DNA of 64,000 nt from Micromonospora sp. Llam0 (GTDB lineage Bacteria; Actinomycetota; Actinomycetes; Mycobacteriales; Micromonosporaceae), in the NCBI RefSeq assembly GCF_003751085.1, contig NZ_RJJY01000002.1, positions 2,294,001 through 2,358,000 on the forward strand. Direction: 5' to 3'. Below the pieces are notes generated by a model. That model saw only the letters and a program-made list of their open reading frames with translations. It searched no databases and had not been told where the DNA came from. This document shows positions 63,831 to 64,000 of the stretch, in pieces; positions within the stretch are counted from its first letter, which is position 1; each line of letters begins with the position of its first letter. A program made the position numbers and the translations under genes.

Positions 63831-64000
63831 CGCGCCGTACCGTTCGATACCTGATCGCCGCCAGTGTGGCCCCGATCGTGCTGACGCACGCGGGTCCGGC
63901 AGGTGCCGACGGCGGCATCGGCGGGGTCAACTGTAGACAGAATCCGTCGGCTCCTGAGTGTGAGGTCAGCGCTGGCACCCCCGGCGGGCAGGGCGACGCC
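63824..64000 (+). CDS. secreted protein, C-terminus off window
   Basis: ATG 63824 within ATGCTGA, coupled to the lipoprotein gene. The first 28 residues (MLTRRTVRYLIAASVAPIVL then THAGPAGA) form a signal peptide. The mature start is DGGIGGVNCRQNPSAPECEV then SAGTPGGQGDA, a Cys-paired, Gly-rich segment seen in other actinobacterial secreted proteins downstream of such lipoproteins. The window ends after 59 codons. Confidence 0.7.
   Translation, partial: MLTRRTVRYLIAASVAPIVLTHAGPAGADGGIGGVNCRQNPSAPECEVSAGTPGGQGDA

Overview
The window is high-GC (roughly 70%) actinobacterial DNA. Its gene content (actinobacterial-type VirB4/VirD4/PrgI transfer genes, replication-relaxation protein, S-adenosyl methyltransferase of the DUF574 family, ECF sigma factor, Ser/Thr kinase, type I-E CRISPR repeats) fits a filamentous actinomycete, plausibly Micromonosporaceae. 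The family-level placement is inference.

Layout. (1) 1-16.2 kb: one end of an integrative conjugative element or plasmid. A long minus-strand block runs from a sigma-region-4-like HTH protein through pilin, TrbL/VirB6-like protein, a tiny protein, PrgI, VirB4, VirD4-type coupling protein and replication-relaxation protein to a GGDEF protein cut by the window edge. A plus-strand block ends in a large serine recombinase whose 3' end runs into a 43-bp fragment of a tRNA-Lys(UUU) gene, the likely att core. The heptamer TGTTGGG occurs 21 times in this part, often at spacings near whole DNA helical turns. (2) 16.4-19.8 kb: CRISPR array 1, read on the minus strand, with its leader at the right end inside the stop-codon region of a DNA N6-methylase gene. 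(3) 19.8-24.3 kb: the methylase, two small ORFs, a protein with an HDxFGH motif, and a Ser/Thr kinase. (4) 24.5-35.7 kb: a nine-gene plus-strand operon: a RelE-like/UvrD helicase fusion overlapping cas3, then cse1, cse2, cas7, cas5, cas6e, cas1, cas2. This is a complete type I-E system. (5) 35.76-44.1 kb: CRISPR array 2, about 124 repeats, read rightwards directly from the cas operon and broken by an IS3 remnant. Together the arrays hold about 177 repeats.

(6) 44.1-47.8 kb: an IS630 element whose transposase gene is split by a complete group II intron. (7) 47.8-49.3 kb: a transposase scrap and a DddA-type deaminase toxin (frameshifted) with its Imm1-like immunity gene, then one isolated type I-E-like repeat. 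(8) 49.4-64 kb: chromosomal-looking genes: a P-loop kinase-like protein, an ECF sigma factor with a coupled partner, a small membrane peptide between two hairpins, an ImmA/IrrE metallopeptidase, a 9-codon ORF ahead of a membrane GGDEF/EAL protein with degenerate active sites, a DUF574 methyltransferase, two XRE regulators, a DUF981 gene split by an ISAs1 element, and a tandem duplicated lipoprotein/secreted-protein cassette running off the right edge.

Working picture: the cas block sits in the centre and the two arrays diverge from it. Their leaders align without gaps for 52 nt, so one Cas1-Cas2 adaptation complex probably feeds both. The trailer ends carry decayed repeats and array 2's also carries insertion sequences, as expected for the old ends. 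The helicase fusion is translationally coupled to cas3, which makes it the best candidate here for an undescribed CRISPR accessory. All functional statements rest on motif reading and family knowledge; no database search was run.
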